From positions 90,945-154,944 of the forward strand of contig JAXHOK010000048.1 in assembly GCA_034519515.1 (NCBI GenBank): a stretch of DNA of 64,000 bases, written 5' to 3'. The DNA comes from Arcicella sp034519515. Its GTDB lineage: Bacteria; Bacteroidota; Bacteroidia; Cytophagales; Spirosomataceae. A program made the position numbers and the translations under genes. Positions 53,332 through 62,507 of the stretch are shown piece after piece (position 1 is the stretch's first letter; the number at the start of each line of letters is the position of its first letter). The notes beneath the pieces are model-generated. The model was not told the DNA's origin. It was given only the letters and a program-made list of their open reading frames with translations, and searched no databases.

Positions 53332-53363
53332 AAAAACCCGTCATTACTGCCATGCGGGTTTTT
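53332..53363 (-). terminator. terminator after the AraC-type regulator
   Basis: AAAAACCCG (53332-53340) and CGGGTTTTT (53355-53363) form a hairpin with T-run on either strand, separating the regulator from the export operon. Confidence 0.72.
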
Positions 53364-53416
53364 CTTCTATATTTTGGTGAAAAAATGAGTGTCAGACCAC
53401 AATATTTTACGTTTTA

Positions 53417-54070
53417 CTACCGCAAAGTCTTTATTAAGTCTTTTGGCGAAACGTTGTATTGACACATGAAAAGCGTTGAGAAGTAATGAACATCGGTGTA
53501 ACCCACGGCATAAGAAATTTGCGAAATAGAACGCTGAATGTAATTATCAATCATTTGCTTTGCCTTATGAAGCCGTAAAATTCTAATATATTTATTGGGT
53601 GTCAGGCAAACTAAATCAGCGATTTTTCGGTGGAGATGCCTTTCACTTACCGCCATTTTATAAGACAGATCATATAGACTTAAATAACTCTGCGTAAGAG
53701 AACCATAAATCTCTTTTTCAAGGTTCATGAGCCATTCCTGATCTAATTTTGTTATTTTTTGAAAATTCAATTCATCCGAACACATTTCTCTTACATTTTC
53801 ATTAGCTTCATAAATTTCAAATATCTCTGGGCGACCTTGAAAAGTTACATTCAATGATTTAGACCTTGCCTTCATCATTATTTCTTCAACTATATCGCTT
53901 ATCTCTTTACTGTTAGAAAATATGATTTCCTCAATTGTATCCCTATTTTCTGTGGTACTGCTTTGACTCGCTGTAATAATGTTCTCCAAAGGATTTTTGA
54001 TATTTTGAACGATTTGTTCCAAAATATCAGGAGAAGACCAGTTAATTGATTTGTTTTTTATCAAGTCCAT
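53417..54070 (-). CDS. AraC-family regulator of the export locus
   Basis: The product has 217 residues from MDLIKNKSIN. The C-terminal half (about 120-215) is an AraC-type double HTH: LYDLSYKMAVSERHLHRKIADLVCLTPNKYI and ISQISYAVGYTDVHYFSTLF. The N-terminal helical part (LEQIVQNIKNPLENIITAS) resembles the dimerisation helices of histidine kinases, as in fused sensor-regulators, but no kinase domain is present. It is the likely controller of the adjacent NHLP operon (inference). Confidence 0.8.
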   Translation of the reverse strand: MDLIKNKSINWSSPDILEQIVQNIKNPLENIITASQSSTTENRDTIEEIIFSNSKEISDIVEEIMMKARSKSLNVTFQGRPEIFEIYEANENVREMCSDELNFQKITKLDQEWLMNLEKEIYGSLTQSYLSLYDLSYKMAVSERHLHRKIADLVCLTPNKYIRILRLHKAKQMIDNYIQRSISQISYAVGYTDVHYFSTLFMCQYNVSPKDLIKTLR

Positions 54071-54390
54071 CGTTACAATAATTTTAGTTGGCAATATTTT
54101 TTATGGAGATAGGTAAACATATACTTTACTGAGAAAGTAATTACGACTCAAATGTGTGCGTTTATTAAATGTTAAAGAAACATTTTCCACAAATATCTAC
54201 TTTATAATGACGAAATGAAGTTTTGGCAGGATATCAAATATTCATAAATATTTAAAATGAGTAATCTAAAACCTCTGACTCAGACATTGTAACATTCTAA
54301 TTTCTAAATATTTACACACACATTGAAACGCTTTTATTCTGATGAACATTTATGATAAAATCAAAAGCCTCCAATCAAGCACTTCAAGGC
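54071..54390. other. intergenic region upstream of the AraC-type gene
   Basis: This 320-base AT-rich stretch was checked for a short precursor-peptide gene on both strands and none with leader character was seen. It should contain the promoter of the regulator. Confidence 0.5.
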
Positions 54391-54507
54391 TTAATTAGAT
54401 GCTTTTCTTACGGAAATAGAAATTTCCTTCAAAACATTATCTTTTGAATCTCTATCAATCAGTAGATGTAAAAGGTCAATCCCTGCTTTGTGGGGTTCTT
54501 CCTTTGC
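54391..54507 (-). pseudogene. C-terminal remnant of an M1 aminopeptidase domain
   Basis: In a frame different from the permease, the DNA reads EEPHKAGIDLLHLLIDRDSK then DNVLK and stops at 54391. This matches the usual C-terminal end of Bacteroidota ABC permease/M1 aminopeptidase fusion proteins (EP-K-GIDP--KLIDRDS-DN). The catalytic M1 part in between is gone. Confidence 0.72.
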
Positions 54508-56209
54508 GAAAAAATGTTGCTTCGCTTAGTTGCTTCGACGGCGTTGATAATAGATTTATTTGGTAATAATCGAGCGAAGACTTGATTTCTTTTTTCAAAC
54601 GGTGTACATTATACGTTTGGGTAGGATGATAATAAACTTCGAGATTTATACCTTTATAATTTTCTTTCTTAGTAATATACTTTGTAGAAACGATTGAGTA
54701 GAAATTACAGATGGGCTTAAACCTTAACAAACTGTGTTCAACACCCCAATAATTCAAAATACCCTCCACAACAATAATCAAAGCCACAATACCGTTTCCC
54801 CATGATTTATTTTTCACCCAATAATGAACAAAGAAACCCAAAATCATAAAAATAATCAGACAAATCAATGAACCTCCAAACAATTCTTTGAAATAAATCC
54901 CAAACTGATAATCATAATAGCCCTTGAATGTTTGAATGATTACACTGATAAAAATAGCAATCATAAAAATAGTACAAAATGCCAAGGTCAAACCCAACAA
55001 TTTACCAATCATTACGGTAATATTGGAAATGGGCAAAGTATCGTGAATCGTGTTCATGCGTAATTCACGCTCTTTCCAAACCAAATCACCAATGTACTTA
55101 ATACTCAAAATCAAAGGCAAAACGCCTGTCAAAATGCCCATTGATTCCAGCATTTTGTAGGTTGAAGGTACAACCGTTGTACCGAACCAAACTGTCACGG
55201 TGGTGCTGGTAAAAATAAAAATCATTACTCCACAAAGCGTTAGCCCAATAAAAGGTAAATCCTTGACCACGTTTTGATAATGAACCTTGGTCAATTCATT
55301 AATTTGTAAGAAATAATTATTAAATTTTCGTACCACCTGCGGCATAGATTCTTTCAATAATTCAGGACGACTTTTGATTACTCTATTCTTTTTTCTTACC
55401 AAAGGATTCAATACTTGTTGTAAAGAAAACAAACGATATGTTAAGCCCAAGCACAGTCCGCCAATGGTAAGCCAGAAAAGACGATTATAGAGAAAATCGC
55501 CCGTGAGGCTGATAAAATCATGATTTTTTTGAGCAATCGACCAATATCTTGTTTGTAAACTCGCTGCCCTAATACCGATTGGGTCGAGCAATGCTCCAAT
55601 TTCACGCTTGTCAATTTGTCCCAAAAGACTACCCGTAAAAAAGTATAATAACAAGAAAGTGCCCCCCTGCATAAAGACCACAATCATTTTACGACTCAAA
55701 GCCCCCACCATAAAAAAGACGGAAGCCATGATAAAAATATTGGGGAGTATGAAAATACAGTAATTGTAAATGTAAGATAAAAACTGGAAGGGCAACATTC
55801 GAGAATGGTCTCGCCAAGGCATCAAATCGCCTAAGATAATCCCCGAAGGAATTCCCAACGAAACGTAGAATAGTACAATGAATGAACCCCAAAAACGCCC
55901 AAAGAGATAATCGAATTTTGAAAGATTGGTCGTAAAAAAAATAGCTTCGGTATGGTGTTCAAAATCCCGTAGAACTGCCATACCCACAATTGCTGATGCC
56001 ACAAAAATAGAAAATATACTTACGAAAGAGAATATTTGAGCCGTGATGCGAGTTCCGTTTTCTTTGATTTGTCCGCCCGTTCCCATTATCTCGATGGCAC
56101 TGGTGGAAACCATCAGAAATCCCATTAAAAATAGTATTCCAAAATAAATATAAGTAGCTGGTCGCTTTTTACGATACGCCAGCTCGAAATCTACAATTTC
56201 TTTCCACAT
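54476..56209 (-). CDS. ABC-2 type permease, truncated permease/M1 peptidase fusion
   Basis: The 577-residue protein has two sets of about six membrane helices and an extracellular tail that begins the M1 half (LEVYYHPTQTYNVHRLKKEIKSSLDYY). It then ends in an unrelated tail (KQLSEATFFRKGRTPQSRD). Full-length family members are roughly twice as long and carry an HExxH M1 domain. The family's normal C-terminus is found just downstream in another frame, so an internal deletion removed the peptidase. Twelve bases separate it from its ATPase gene. Confidence 0.8.
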   Translation of the reverse strand: MWKEIVDFELAYRKKRPATYIYFGILFLMGFLMVSTSAIEIMGTGGQIKENGTRITAQIFSFVSIFSIFVASAIVGMAVLRDFEHHTEAIFFTTNLSKFDYLFGRFWGSFIVLFYVSLGIPSGIILGDLMPWRDHSRMLPFQFLSYIYNYCIFILPNIFIMASVFFMVGALSRKMIVVFMQGGTFLLLYFFTGSLLGQIDKREIGALLDPIGIRAASLQTRYWSIAQKNHDFISLTGDFLYNRLFWLTIGGLCLGLTYRLFSLQQVLNPLVRKKNRVIKSRPELLKESMPQVVRKFNNYFLQINELTKVHYQNVVKDLPFIGLTLCGVMIFIFTSTTVTVWFGTTVVPSTYKMLESMGILTGVLPLILSIKYIGDLVWKERELRMNTIHDTLPISNITVMIGKLLGLTLAFCTIFMIAIFISVIIQTFKGYYDYQFGIYFKELFGGSLICLIIFMILGFFVHYWVKNKSWGNGIVALIIVVEGILNYWGVEHSLLRFKPICNFYSIVSTKYITKKENYKGINLEVYYHPTQTYNVHRLKKEIKSSLDYYQINLLSTPSKQLSEATFFRKGRTPQSRD

Positions 56210-56221
56210 GAGCTTGCGTAA

Positions 56222-57124
56222 TTATTGGTCTTCATTAATTTTTTTGAGACTATGAAAATAGAAATCCTCTAAACTTGGTTCTACTTCAATGGCGTGTGGA
56301 GCAATTCTATCTTCCGAATACACATGAACGTAAGGCTCACCCGCCACCATTCGCTCCGAAATTACATTCAAGGCTTGCTTGTAGAAATCTAAGCGTGATT
56401 TCTCTACGTGGTCTTTCCAAATTTTACCCCTAATCCCCGAAATAGCCTCATTGGGAGAACCCGCAAAAACTACTTCACCTTTATTAATGATTGCCACATT
56501 TTTACAAAGCTCCTGCACATCTTCCACGATGTGGGTAGAATAAATAATAATTTTATCGTTACTCATATCACTGAGCATATTCAAAAAACGATTTCGTTCT
56601 TGGGGGTCAAGTCCTGCGCTGGGTTCATCGACAATCAGAATCCGAGGATCGCCCAACAGTGCCTGAGCAATCCCAAAACGTTGCTTCATACCACCAGAAA
56701 AACCTCCAAGGTTTTTATTTTGGGCTTGGGTGAGGTTTGTTTTTTCTAAGAGAATATCAACAATTTTCTTTCTTTTTGTAGCGTCGGTAATGCCTTTCAA
56801 CACTGCCAAGTGATTCAATAAAGTAGCCGCATCAATTTTGGGATATACCCCAAACTCTTGTGGTAAATACCCAATCATCTGACGTACTTCCTCTTTTTGG
56901 GTCAATACATTTACTTCTGGATGATAACCATCGTTGTAAGTAATGCTCCCACCATTGGCTTCTTGCAAAGTGGCTATGATTCTCATCAAAGATGATTTTC
57001 CAGCACCATTTGGTCCAAGCAAACCAAATATTCCTTTCGTGAGCGTAAGATTTATACCATTAAGAGCTTTCACTCCATTAGCATACGTTTTAGATAAATT
57101 TTCAATCCTCAGTTCCATACCCAT
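56222..57124 (-). CDS. ABC transporter ATP-binding protein
   Basis: The 300-residue protein has Walker A GPNGAGKSS (about 38-46), Q-loop GYLPQEFGVYP, signature GGFSGGMKQRFGIAQALL and Walker B ILIVDEPSAGLDPQ. It is the partner of the ABC-2 permease encoded next. Such pairs in Bacteroidota export or protect against peptides, but the substrate is unknown. A second ATG two codons in (57118) is an equally possible start. Confidence 0.9.
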   Translation of the reverse strand: MGMELRIENLSKTYANGVKALNGINLTLTKGIFGLLGPNGAGKSSLMRIIATLQEANGGSITYNDGYHPEVNVLTQKEEVRQMIGYLPQEFGVYPKIDAATLLNHLAVLKGITDATKRKKIVDILLEKTNLTQAQNKNLGGFSGGMKQRFGIAQALLGDPRILIVDEPSAGLDPQERNRFLNMLSDMSNDKIIIYSTHIVEDVQELCKNVAIINKGEVVFAGSPNEAISGIRGKIWKDHVEKSRLDFYKQALNVISERMVAGEPYVHVYSEDRIAPHAIEVEPSLEDFYFHSLKKINEDQ

Positions 57125-57291
57125 GCGTATTTATCATTTTTCGTCAATATTATTGCAATATGAACGGAACATTACATTGTAAAAAGTCAAATGGGTAAAC
57201 TGTGTTTTCCAGTAGATGAACTTGACTTTTCTCAGTATTTAATCATTATTTCAAACAGGGGAACTATCTCTTCAATTTCGAACAAAAACTA

Positions 57292-57408
57292 TCATATTAC
57301 CGATACCCAAGTATCAATAGTAATTGAGGTTCTTCCATTGGTTACAGAAACTTTGTTTTCAAATTTTGTAATGGTACTTTTACGAATGCAAGATTTTAGC
57401 GTTTTCAT
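57292..57408 (-). CDS. candidate short RiPP-like precursor peptide
   Basis: The ATG at 57408 opens a 38-residue frame with MKTLKSCIRKSTITKFENKV at the start and a Thr/Ser-rich end (TNGRTSITIDTWVSVI). The K-S-T-I-T-K-F-E-N string resembles leader peptides of Bacteroidota RiPP precursors, in which a K-x-T-I-x-x-L/F segment is common. A TTTG and a weak AACCCTTG box lie upstream. There is only one Cys, in the leader part, which argues against a normal lanthipeptide. It lies between divergent operons, beside the exporter genes. Confidence 0.35.
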   Translation of the reverse strand: MKTLKSCIRKSTITKFENKVSVTNGRTSITIDTWVSVI

Positions 57409-57532
57409 GTTTTATTTTTGTTTTACAAGGGTTATAATAACTTTTTAATTTTATCAAAGGTGTAATCTTTTTAATAATTTTTCAAACAATTTCATTAAAC
57501 ACACTTTTTCGGTGTATCAAATTACATTTTGT

Positions 57533-58590
57533 ATGGAACAGCACGGTTTAGAAACGTTTATATATAGAATTAATCACTTCATCCAAAGTAACAAAAAAAC
57601 TATCACAAATCATACCCTTGCTTGGATGGCTTTTTTCGTGGTAGATTTTTGTTTTGCCTATACAAATACTGGAGGAGATGTTCGTTTGAGGTATCTCACG
57701 AATGTTTTTTTTTCGTATTAGCTTTTTATCTTATTTTTCGCTTTGCATTATTACCAAACCTTCTAAATCTCAGGATTAAAGCTATTGTAATTGGTTGTTT
57801 TATTATCGCTATTTTAGTTTTTTGCAAATATCTTACAGACGTTAATCTTTGGAATTATCAATCACCAAAAGGCATATTCAGCTATATCAGTTTTGAAGTT
57901 TGGCGATTCTCAAGTGCCACTTTCTACGCTCTTGCCTACTGGATATACGTCCAAAATCTGAAAGAACAAAAGCTACGATACCAATCAGAAATAAGGCTCA
58001 TTGAAACAGAAGAGATACTTTTGAAAACAGAGATAAAATTCCTAAAAGCTCAAATAAACCCCCATTTTTTGTTCAATACGCTTAATTTTCTATATGCTGA
58101 AACCTATAAACTATCCCCCAAATTGAGTGAGGGTATATTGATGCTTACTGGTATTATGCGCTACACGGTTCAATCAACCCAAAACGAAGAAATCTCCATA
58201 GAAAAAGAGGCTGAATTTCTCCGCAAATATGTACAAATTCAGCAACTACGTTTTCATAATACCTTGAATATAGAATTGGAAATAAATATTTTTTCCCCTA
58301 ACTTCACTATTCCACCGCTAATAATTCTCTCTTTCGTTGAAAATGCTTTTAAATATGGTAAATTAAACGACCCCAAGAACCCATTAGAAATCAGATTAGA
58401 GAGTAATCCTAAGTCTATCATTTTTTATTGCAAGAATTTAATCAATAATCACTTCAAAGATCCTTCTACCGCCGTTGGGATTGATAATATCAGAACTCGT
58501 TTAGACAGGCACTGTCCAGATTATAATTTAGTTATTAATAAAGATGATAACTTCTATGAAGTTAATCTCCTAATCAACCGCCCAATATGA
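57533..58590 (+). CDS. LytS-type sensor histidine kinase, frame broken at a T9 tract
   Basis: The first part (MEQHGLETFIYRINHF to RYLTNVFF) and the second part (VLAFYLIFRFALLP onwards) are in different frames joined at a nine-base T run (57705-57713); eight T would give one protein. It has about four membrane helices, then a His_kinase domain with LKAQINPHFLFNTLNFL (phospho-acceptor His) and FVENAFKYG (N box). The stop overlaps the LytTR regulator by four bases. From 57622 alone the kinase would start with unrelated residues and lack the first helices. Confidence 0.8.
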
Positions 58591-59342
58591 TAAAATGTAT
58601 AATTGTAGATGATGAACCATCAGCCATTGACATTCTAAAAATTTACATGGATAAGATTCCTTATCTGGAAGTAGTCTTTGCATCCGCTGATGCCATTGAG
58701 GCACTCACCTACCTCAAAGCCAATCCCATAGATTTAGTATTTTTGGACATTAATATGCCCGATATTTCAGGCTTGGACTTTGCCCGAATGGCAAAGGGGA
58801 AAGCAAAAATTATCTTTACAACCGCTTACGGTGAATTTGCGTTGGAGAGCTATAAATACGAAGCCTTGGATTATTTGATGAAGCCCATTTCATTTAATGA
58901 TTTTATGGCAGCAAGTCAAAAAATGCTTGCTTTGGTGAATGCACAGGCAAAAAATGTGGATAGGGAGACTACAATGGAGGTAAAACAAGATGCAAATGAT
59001 TTTATTTATGTAAAAACGGAATATAAAGGTAAACTTGTTAAAATATTTTTTAACGATATTTTGTATGTAGAAAGTCTGAAAAATTACGTTGCCATTTACA
59101 CAACCGACAAAGAACAAATCACTACATTACAGACGATGAAAGAAATGGAAGAGAGACTTCCATTCAATATCTTTTTTCGTTCTCATAAATCCTTCATTGT
59201 CTCCTTAGACAAAATCAAAGCCCTTGACGGCAATGAAATTATCCTCCAGAACGTCAAAGACAGAATCCCCCTCGGAGCAACCTATCGAGATGCTTTGTTT
59301 TTAATATTGAACCCTAAGATTTTGGGATTTAAGAATTTGTAA
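58587..59342 (+). CDS. LytTR-family response regulator
   Basis: The 251-residue protein has a receiver domain (IIVDDEPSAIDIL, phospho-Asp in LVFLDINMPDISG, Lys in YLMKPIS) and a C-terminal LytTR DNA-binding domain (IFFNDILYVESLKNYVAIYT, FFRSHKSFIVSLDKIKAL). It forms a two-component pair with the preceding kinase (ATGA overlap). Its position opposite the ABC transporter genes suggests it controls the exporter or the peptide locus (inference). Confidence 0.92.
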   Translation: MIKCIIVDDEPSAIDILKIYMDKIPYLEVVFASADAIEALTYLKANPIDLVFLDINMPDISGLDFARMAKGKAKIIFTTAYGEFALESYKYEALDYLMKPISFNDFMAASQKMLALVNAQAKNVDRETTMEVKQDANDFIYVKTEYKGKLVKIFFNDILYVESLKNYVAIYTTDKEQITTLQTMKEMEERLPFNIFFRSHKSFIVSLDKIKALDGNEIILQNVKDRIPLGATYRDALFLILNPKILGFKNL

Positions 59343-59372
59343 CGGTTTGGGGGTATATGTTGATGGGAATTG

Positions 59373-59996
59373 TTAAAAAAAGTGTTTTCCAACTTGAGTC
59401 ATTATCAATCTCATTAATCCATTATTGATAAAAATTAAGAGCGTTGAAGCTGTGATACACCTGAAAATAAGCCCCCTTTTCTTGTAATCAAACACAGAAA
59501 AGTATTGATAAAAAAACCATGAGGAATACGCTATTTCCATGAGAAAAATCGTCCTAAATAAAATGTACAGAATCTCTTTATTCCCGTACAGAATTGAGAT
59601 AGTATTAAAAACAATCATGATCATCTTGGTTACACTTATTCTGTAAACATTCATGATTAGATGCTCTGTATAGTTTTGTTTGCCCCTTTTGAAAATAAGG
59701 TGACTCACCAATGCCAAAAATGGAATAATCAGGAACGGTAATATTTTGAAGAAATAATCTGCTACTTTTTCATAGCCCGAAACATTGTCAATATTATCAT
59801 ACAAATCATTAGTTTTCATGGTTGAAAATCCACTAAGATAATGATTAACGACAAGGATTATCAGGGCAAACGAAAAATAGTTGAAATGATTTATTCTTTT
59901 CCCTTCAATAAATTCCCTTATGCTATGTCCTGGTCGGGTAAAGAGTTCTTTGAGGGTATAGAAGAATCCCTTGTCAAAGTGTACTTCTGTTAACAA
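59373..59996 (-). CDS. DUF3667 family membrane protein, N-terminally truncated
   Basis: The 207-residue frame has only a TTG start and begins inside the family at FDKGFFYTLKELFTRPGHSIREFIEGKR, then about five membrane helices. Its relative at 61370-62110 has an extra N-terminal zinc ribbon (CLNCNQ...CSFCGQK) and about 40 more residues. The missing 5' part is replaced by the end of an IS4-type transposase gene, so a deletion or insertion removed it. Confidence 0.72.
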   Translation of the reverse strand: MLTEVHFDKGFFYTLKELFTRPGHSIREFIEGKRINHFNYFSFALIILVVNHYLSGFSTMKTNDLYDNIDNVSGYEKVADYFFKILPFLIIPFLALVSHLIFKRGKQNYTEHLIMNVYRISVTKMIMIVFNTISILYGNKEILYILFRTIFLMEIAYSSWFFYQYFSVFDYKKRGLIFRCITASTLLIFINNGLMRLIMTQVGKHFF

Positions 59997-60013
59997 AACA
60001 AGAAATAGGGCAA

Positions 60014-60340
60014 ATGGAAATTGGCTATTACCGAAAACGGTTCAAAATAGAAACGTTATTTAAAGATTTCAAAAGTGAGGGTTTTAATCTTCATAAATCT
60101 AAAATGACTGACCCAGAAAGATTAAACCGACTAATCATTATTTGTGCATTGGCTTATTTATGGTTAACTGGCATGGGCGTAGCTATTTTTACTAAAAAAT
60201 CACGGTTGAAAAGAGTTTACAAAGTCCAAAAAGATACATTAAACCTTTTTACACATGGAAAAAGACTCTATAAATATCTGATTAAGAACGACTTACCAGT
60301 ACCAGATACATTCAAAATTTTCGACCTTATAAAAGTGTAG
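60014..60340 (+). pseudogene. C-terminal fragment of an IS4-type transposase
   Basis: The 108-residue frame starts YYRKRFKIETLFKDFKSEGFNL, the Y-(2)-R-(3)-E-(6)-K signature of IS4-type transposases, followed by a typical end (LIIICALAYLWLTGMG). The N-terminal catalytic Asp residues are absent. No terminal repeats were identified. Confidence 0.82.
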
Positions 60341-60427
60341 GTCTAAAAATCAATACTCTAAGTAATCCACCTCTTACAAGTCTTTTTGCCAATTTTATTT
60401 GAGCCTTACATATTTAAATCTGATATA

Positions 60428-61318
60428 TCAGAACTGAGAATCTAAGACTGATAATTGGCTCTCTAAGTGTTTCCATGAATAGTGTAAATATTCTGGCCCA
60501 TCTTTAAAAAACGATGTCGTTGTATTAAAAAACAATTCTAAATTCTGAGAATTGAATTCAATTTGGGTTTTTAACCATAAATTAATTTTATTTGCTTCAA
60601 TAATACAACTAAATTCATTTGTTAAATCTTCAAGACTTTGAATTATTAATACAGAATCAATTGACTTTTGATGAATCAATTTTCCAATTTCATTGATTAT
60701 TTGGTCTGATAAAATCATCTTTTCTTCGGTTGTCATTATCTCTTTATGACCCCAATCATCGGTTTCAAACGGACATTTTTTGCCATTTAGCCAAACATAT
60801 TTTAAGAGGTTACATGAATGTGCCAATGCTTGTTCAGAATTTTGATTAGATACCATTATTCTAATCATGTTTACTGTTAAATGAATCTTCCTAATTTCGT
60901 AGTGATGATGGTTGAATTTTATATTTAAAATCCTTTGAGATTCTATTGATTGGAGAGTCATTTTGGTAGCACTTGAAAATTCACTTGTCTTATAATAAAG
61001 ATATGCTTCGGCTGCTGATTGAAAAGTATCAAGAATTAAAAATGTTTCTTTAGAAACATTTGTTCTTTGGATTGAATATCTCAATTTCGCTAAAACTTCC
61101 GAACCTTCTAAAACCGCCCCTTCTCTTACAAGTAACAATCCTTCTTCTCGTCTATTTGATAATGAAGATATGAATTTTACTTCGAGTGAAGGAAGGCTTT
61201 CTGTCAATTTTTGCATGAATAAAGCGGAATATTTTTCATCCAAATTTGTATTAAACCTCTGCCCGTGTTTTAACCCGTATTCTTTGATCAAATTCGCATT
61301 GTTTAGTAATTCTTTCAT
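60428..61318 (-). CDS. protein of unknown function, all-helical
   Basis: The 296-residue soluble protein has no signal peptide. The composition and spacing suggest an all-alpha, TPR-like fold (AEAYLYYKTSEFSSATKMTL, NSEQALAHSCNLLKYVWL). A possible Cys-containing segment reads GKKCPFETDDWGHKE. No family was recognised. It lies between the two DUF3667 genes downstream of the LanM remnant on the same strand. Confidence 0.6.
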   Translation of the reverse strand: MKELLNNANLIKEYGLKHGQRFNTNLDEKYSALFMQKLTESLPSLEVKFISSLSNRREEGLLLVREGAVLEGSEVLAKLRYSIQRTNVSKETFLILDTFQSAAEAYLYYKTSEFSSATKMTLQSIESQRILNIKFNHHHYEIRKIHLTVNMIRIMVSNQNSEQALAHSCNLLKYVWLNGKKCPFETDDWGHKEIMTTEEKMILSDQIINEIGKLIHQKSIDSVLIIQSLEDLTNEFSCIIEANKINLWLKTQIEFNSQNLELFFNTTTSFFKDGPEYLHYSWKHLESQLSVLDSQF

Positions 61319-61369
61319 GTGTAATATGTGTTTATCAAGGTTAATTGAACGTTTTTTCAGTTTATACTA

Positions 61370-62110
61370 TCACTTAAAGTAAACCCTTCCAATATAAATT
61401 ATAATTGAATCATTGAAACCTACAATAAATAAGAGTAGTAATGTTATCAAGGCGGTACGGATGGTTAGTTTTTTTCTATTAGTGTAAAAAACTGAAAAAT
61501 ACTGGTACAGAAAAACAAAAATGTACAAAACCACTATGAATACTTTTAATCTTTCGATAATTCGTAATAGGTTAATCTCACTGTACAAAATTAAAACTAA
61601 ACTATAAATAAGGTGTATGGACAGCATCCCACACAAAAGATACATGAGCAGCACAATGCACTCGATATAATTATGCATACTTTTTTTAAAACCTACCCAA
61701 ACTATTAACGCCCAAAAAGGTACATTCAGAAACAATATTAATTTATCATATTTGTCGTACACCTTATTAAATCCCGCCATATCATTTTTGTTCTCATATA
61801 AGTCCAAAGTATCAATCACTGAATACTGACTCATAAAATTACCTATTGCTATGATGATTAAAAATAACGTGAAATAATTATAATGCTGTGTCCGCTTGCC
61901 TTGTATATATTCTCTGATACTATGTCCTGGTCTGGTAAAAAGCTCTTTTAATGTAAAAAAGATACCCTTATCCAAATGAAATACTCCATGAATAAAATCG
62001 TGTGTTATTAGATGACTCCACGTAAAGCGATGGGTGGAACTCTTTTGACCACAAAAAGAGCAAAATTCATTTTCAGCTACCTGGTTACAATTTAAACATT
62101 TTCCACTCAT
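61370..62110 (-). CDS. DUF3667 family membrane protein
   Basis: The 246-residue protein has an N-terminal zinc ribbon (CLNCNQVAENEFCSFCGQK, residues 5-23), the family core HLDKGIFFTLKELFTRPGHSIREYIQG (about 46-72) and about five membrane helices. The function is unknown. It starts nine bases after the end of the LanM remnant, so it was probably part of the same operon; a role in self-protection is possible but unproven. Confidence 0.85.
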   Translation of the reverse strand: MSGKCLNCNQVAENEFCSFCGQKSSTHRFTWSHLITHDFIHGVFHLDKGIFFTLKELFTRPGHSIREYIQGKRTQHYNYFTLFLIIIAIGNFMSQYSVIDTLDLYENKNDMAGFNKVYDKYDKLILFLNVPFWALIVWVGFKKSMHNYIECIVLLMYLLCGMLSIHLIYSLVLILYSEINLLRIIERLKVFIVVLYIFVFLYQYFSVFYTNRKKLTIRTALITLLLLFIVGFNDSIIIYIGRVYFK

Positions 62111-62119
62111 TTTTTGTAA

Positions 62120-62467
62120 TTATTTGACACTTTCGACTGGAATATCTATCCATTTATTAATGAAATTTGATTGGTCTTGCTTGTGTTCAGTAGATAATAA
62201 GTTAATTCTATGATGTATGTTTTCAATACAGTTATACTGAAAACTTTTAAAATTTATATTATTCTCTAAAAAACGCTCGGAACTACATACACTAAATATC
62301 GGAACATCTCTTTTAAGCATCTGTTCGATTTCAGCATCAAGTAAAAACTGATACTCTTCCATGTGTTTATCCCGATACGCATGAGACAGTAATTCCTTTA
62401 GTTTTGTATGATATGCTTCGAAATTTGACATAAAAGTGGTATTTGTAAGATATTTTAAAATCCTCAC
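62120..62467 (-). pseudogene. second part of the LanM dehydratase domain, out of frame with the first
   Basis: The frame gives RILKYLTNTTFMSNFEAYHT and ends IDIPVESVK. Upstream in the same frame the DNA reads SRVGRPTFVYV, the R-x-T-x-x-Y region that follows the kinase-like core of LanM dehydratases. QMLKRDVPIFSV matches the E--ML--DIPYF motif. It joins the preceding gene if one T is removed from the six-base T run near 62517. No cyclase domain (zinc-binding Cys-Cys-His, GLxxG repeats) follows. Confidence 0.72.
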
Positions 62468-62507
62468 ATATACAAAGGTTGGTCTCCCTACACGGCTCTT
62501 ACTTCTT

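Noticed and set aside
57191..57448. 85-codon plus-strand frame upstream of the kinase gene
   Set aside because: Phe/Ile-rich without domain character; the opposite strand has the better (still weak) candidate frame.
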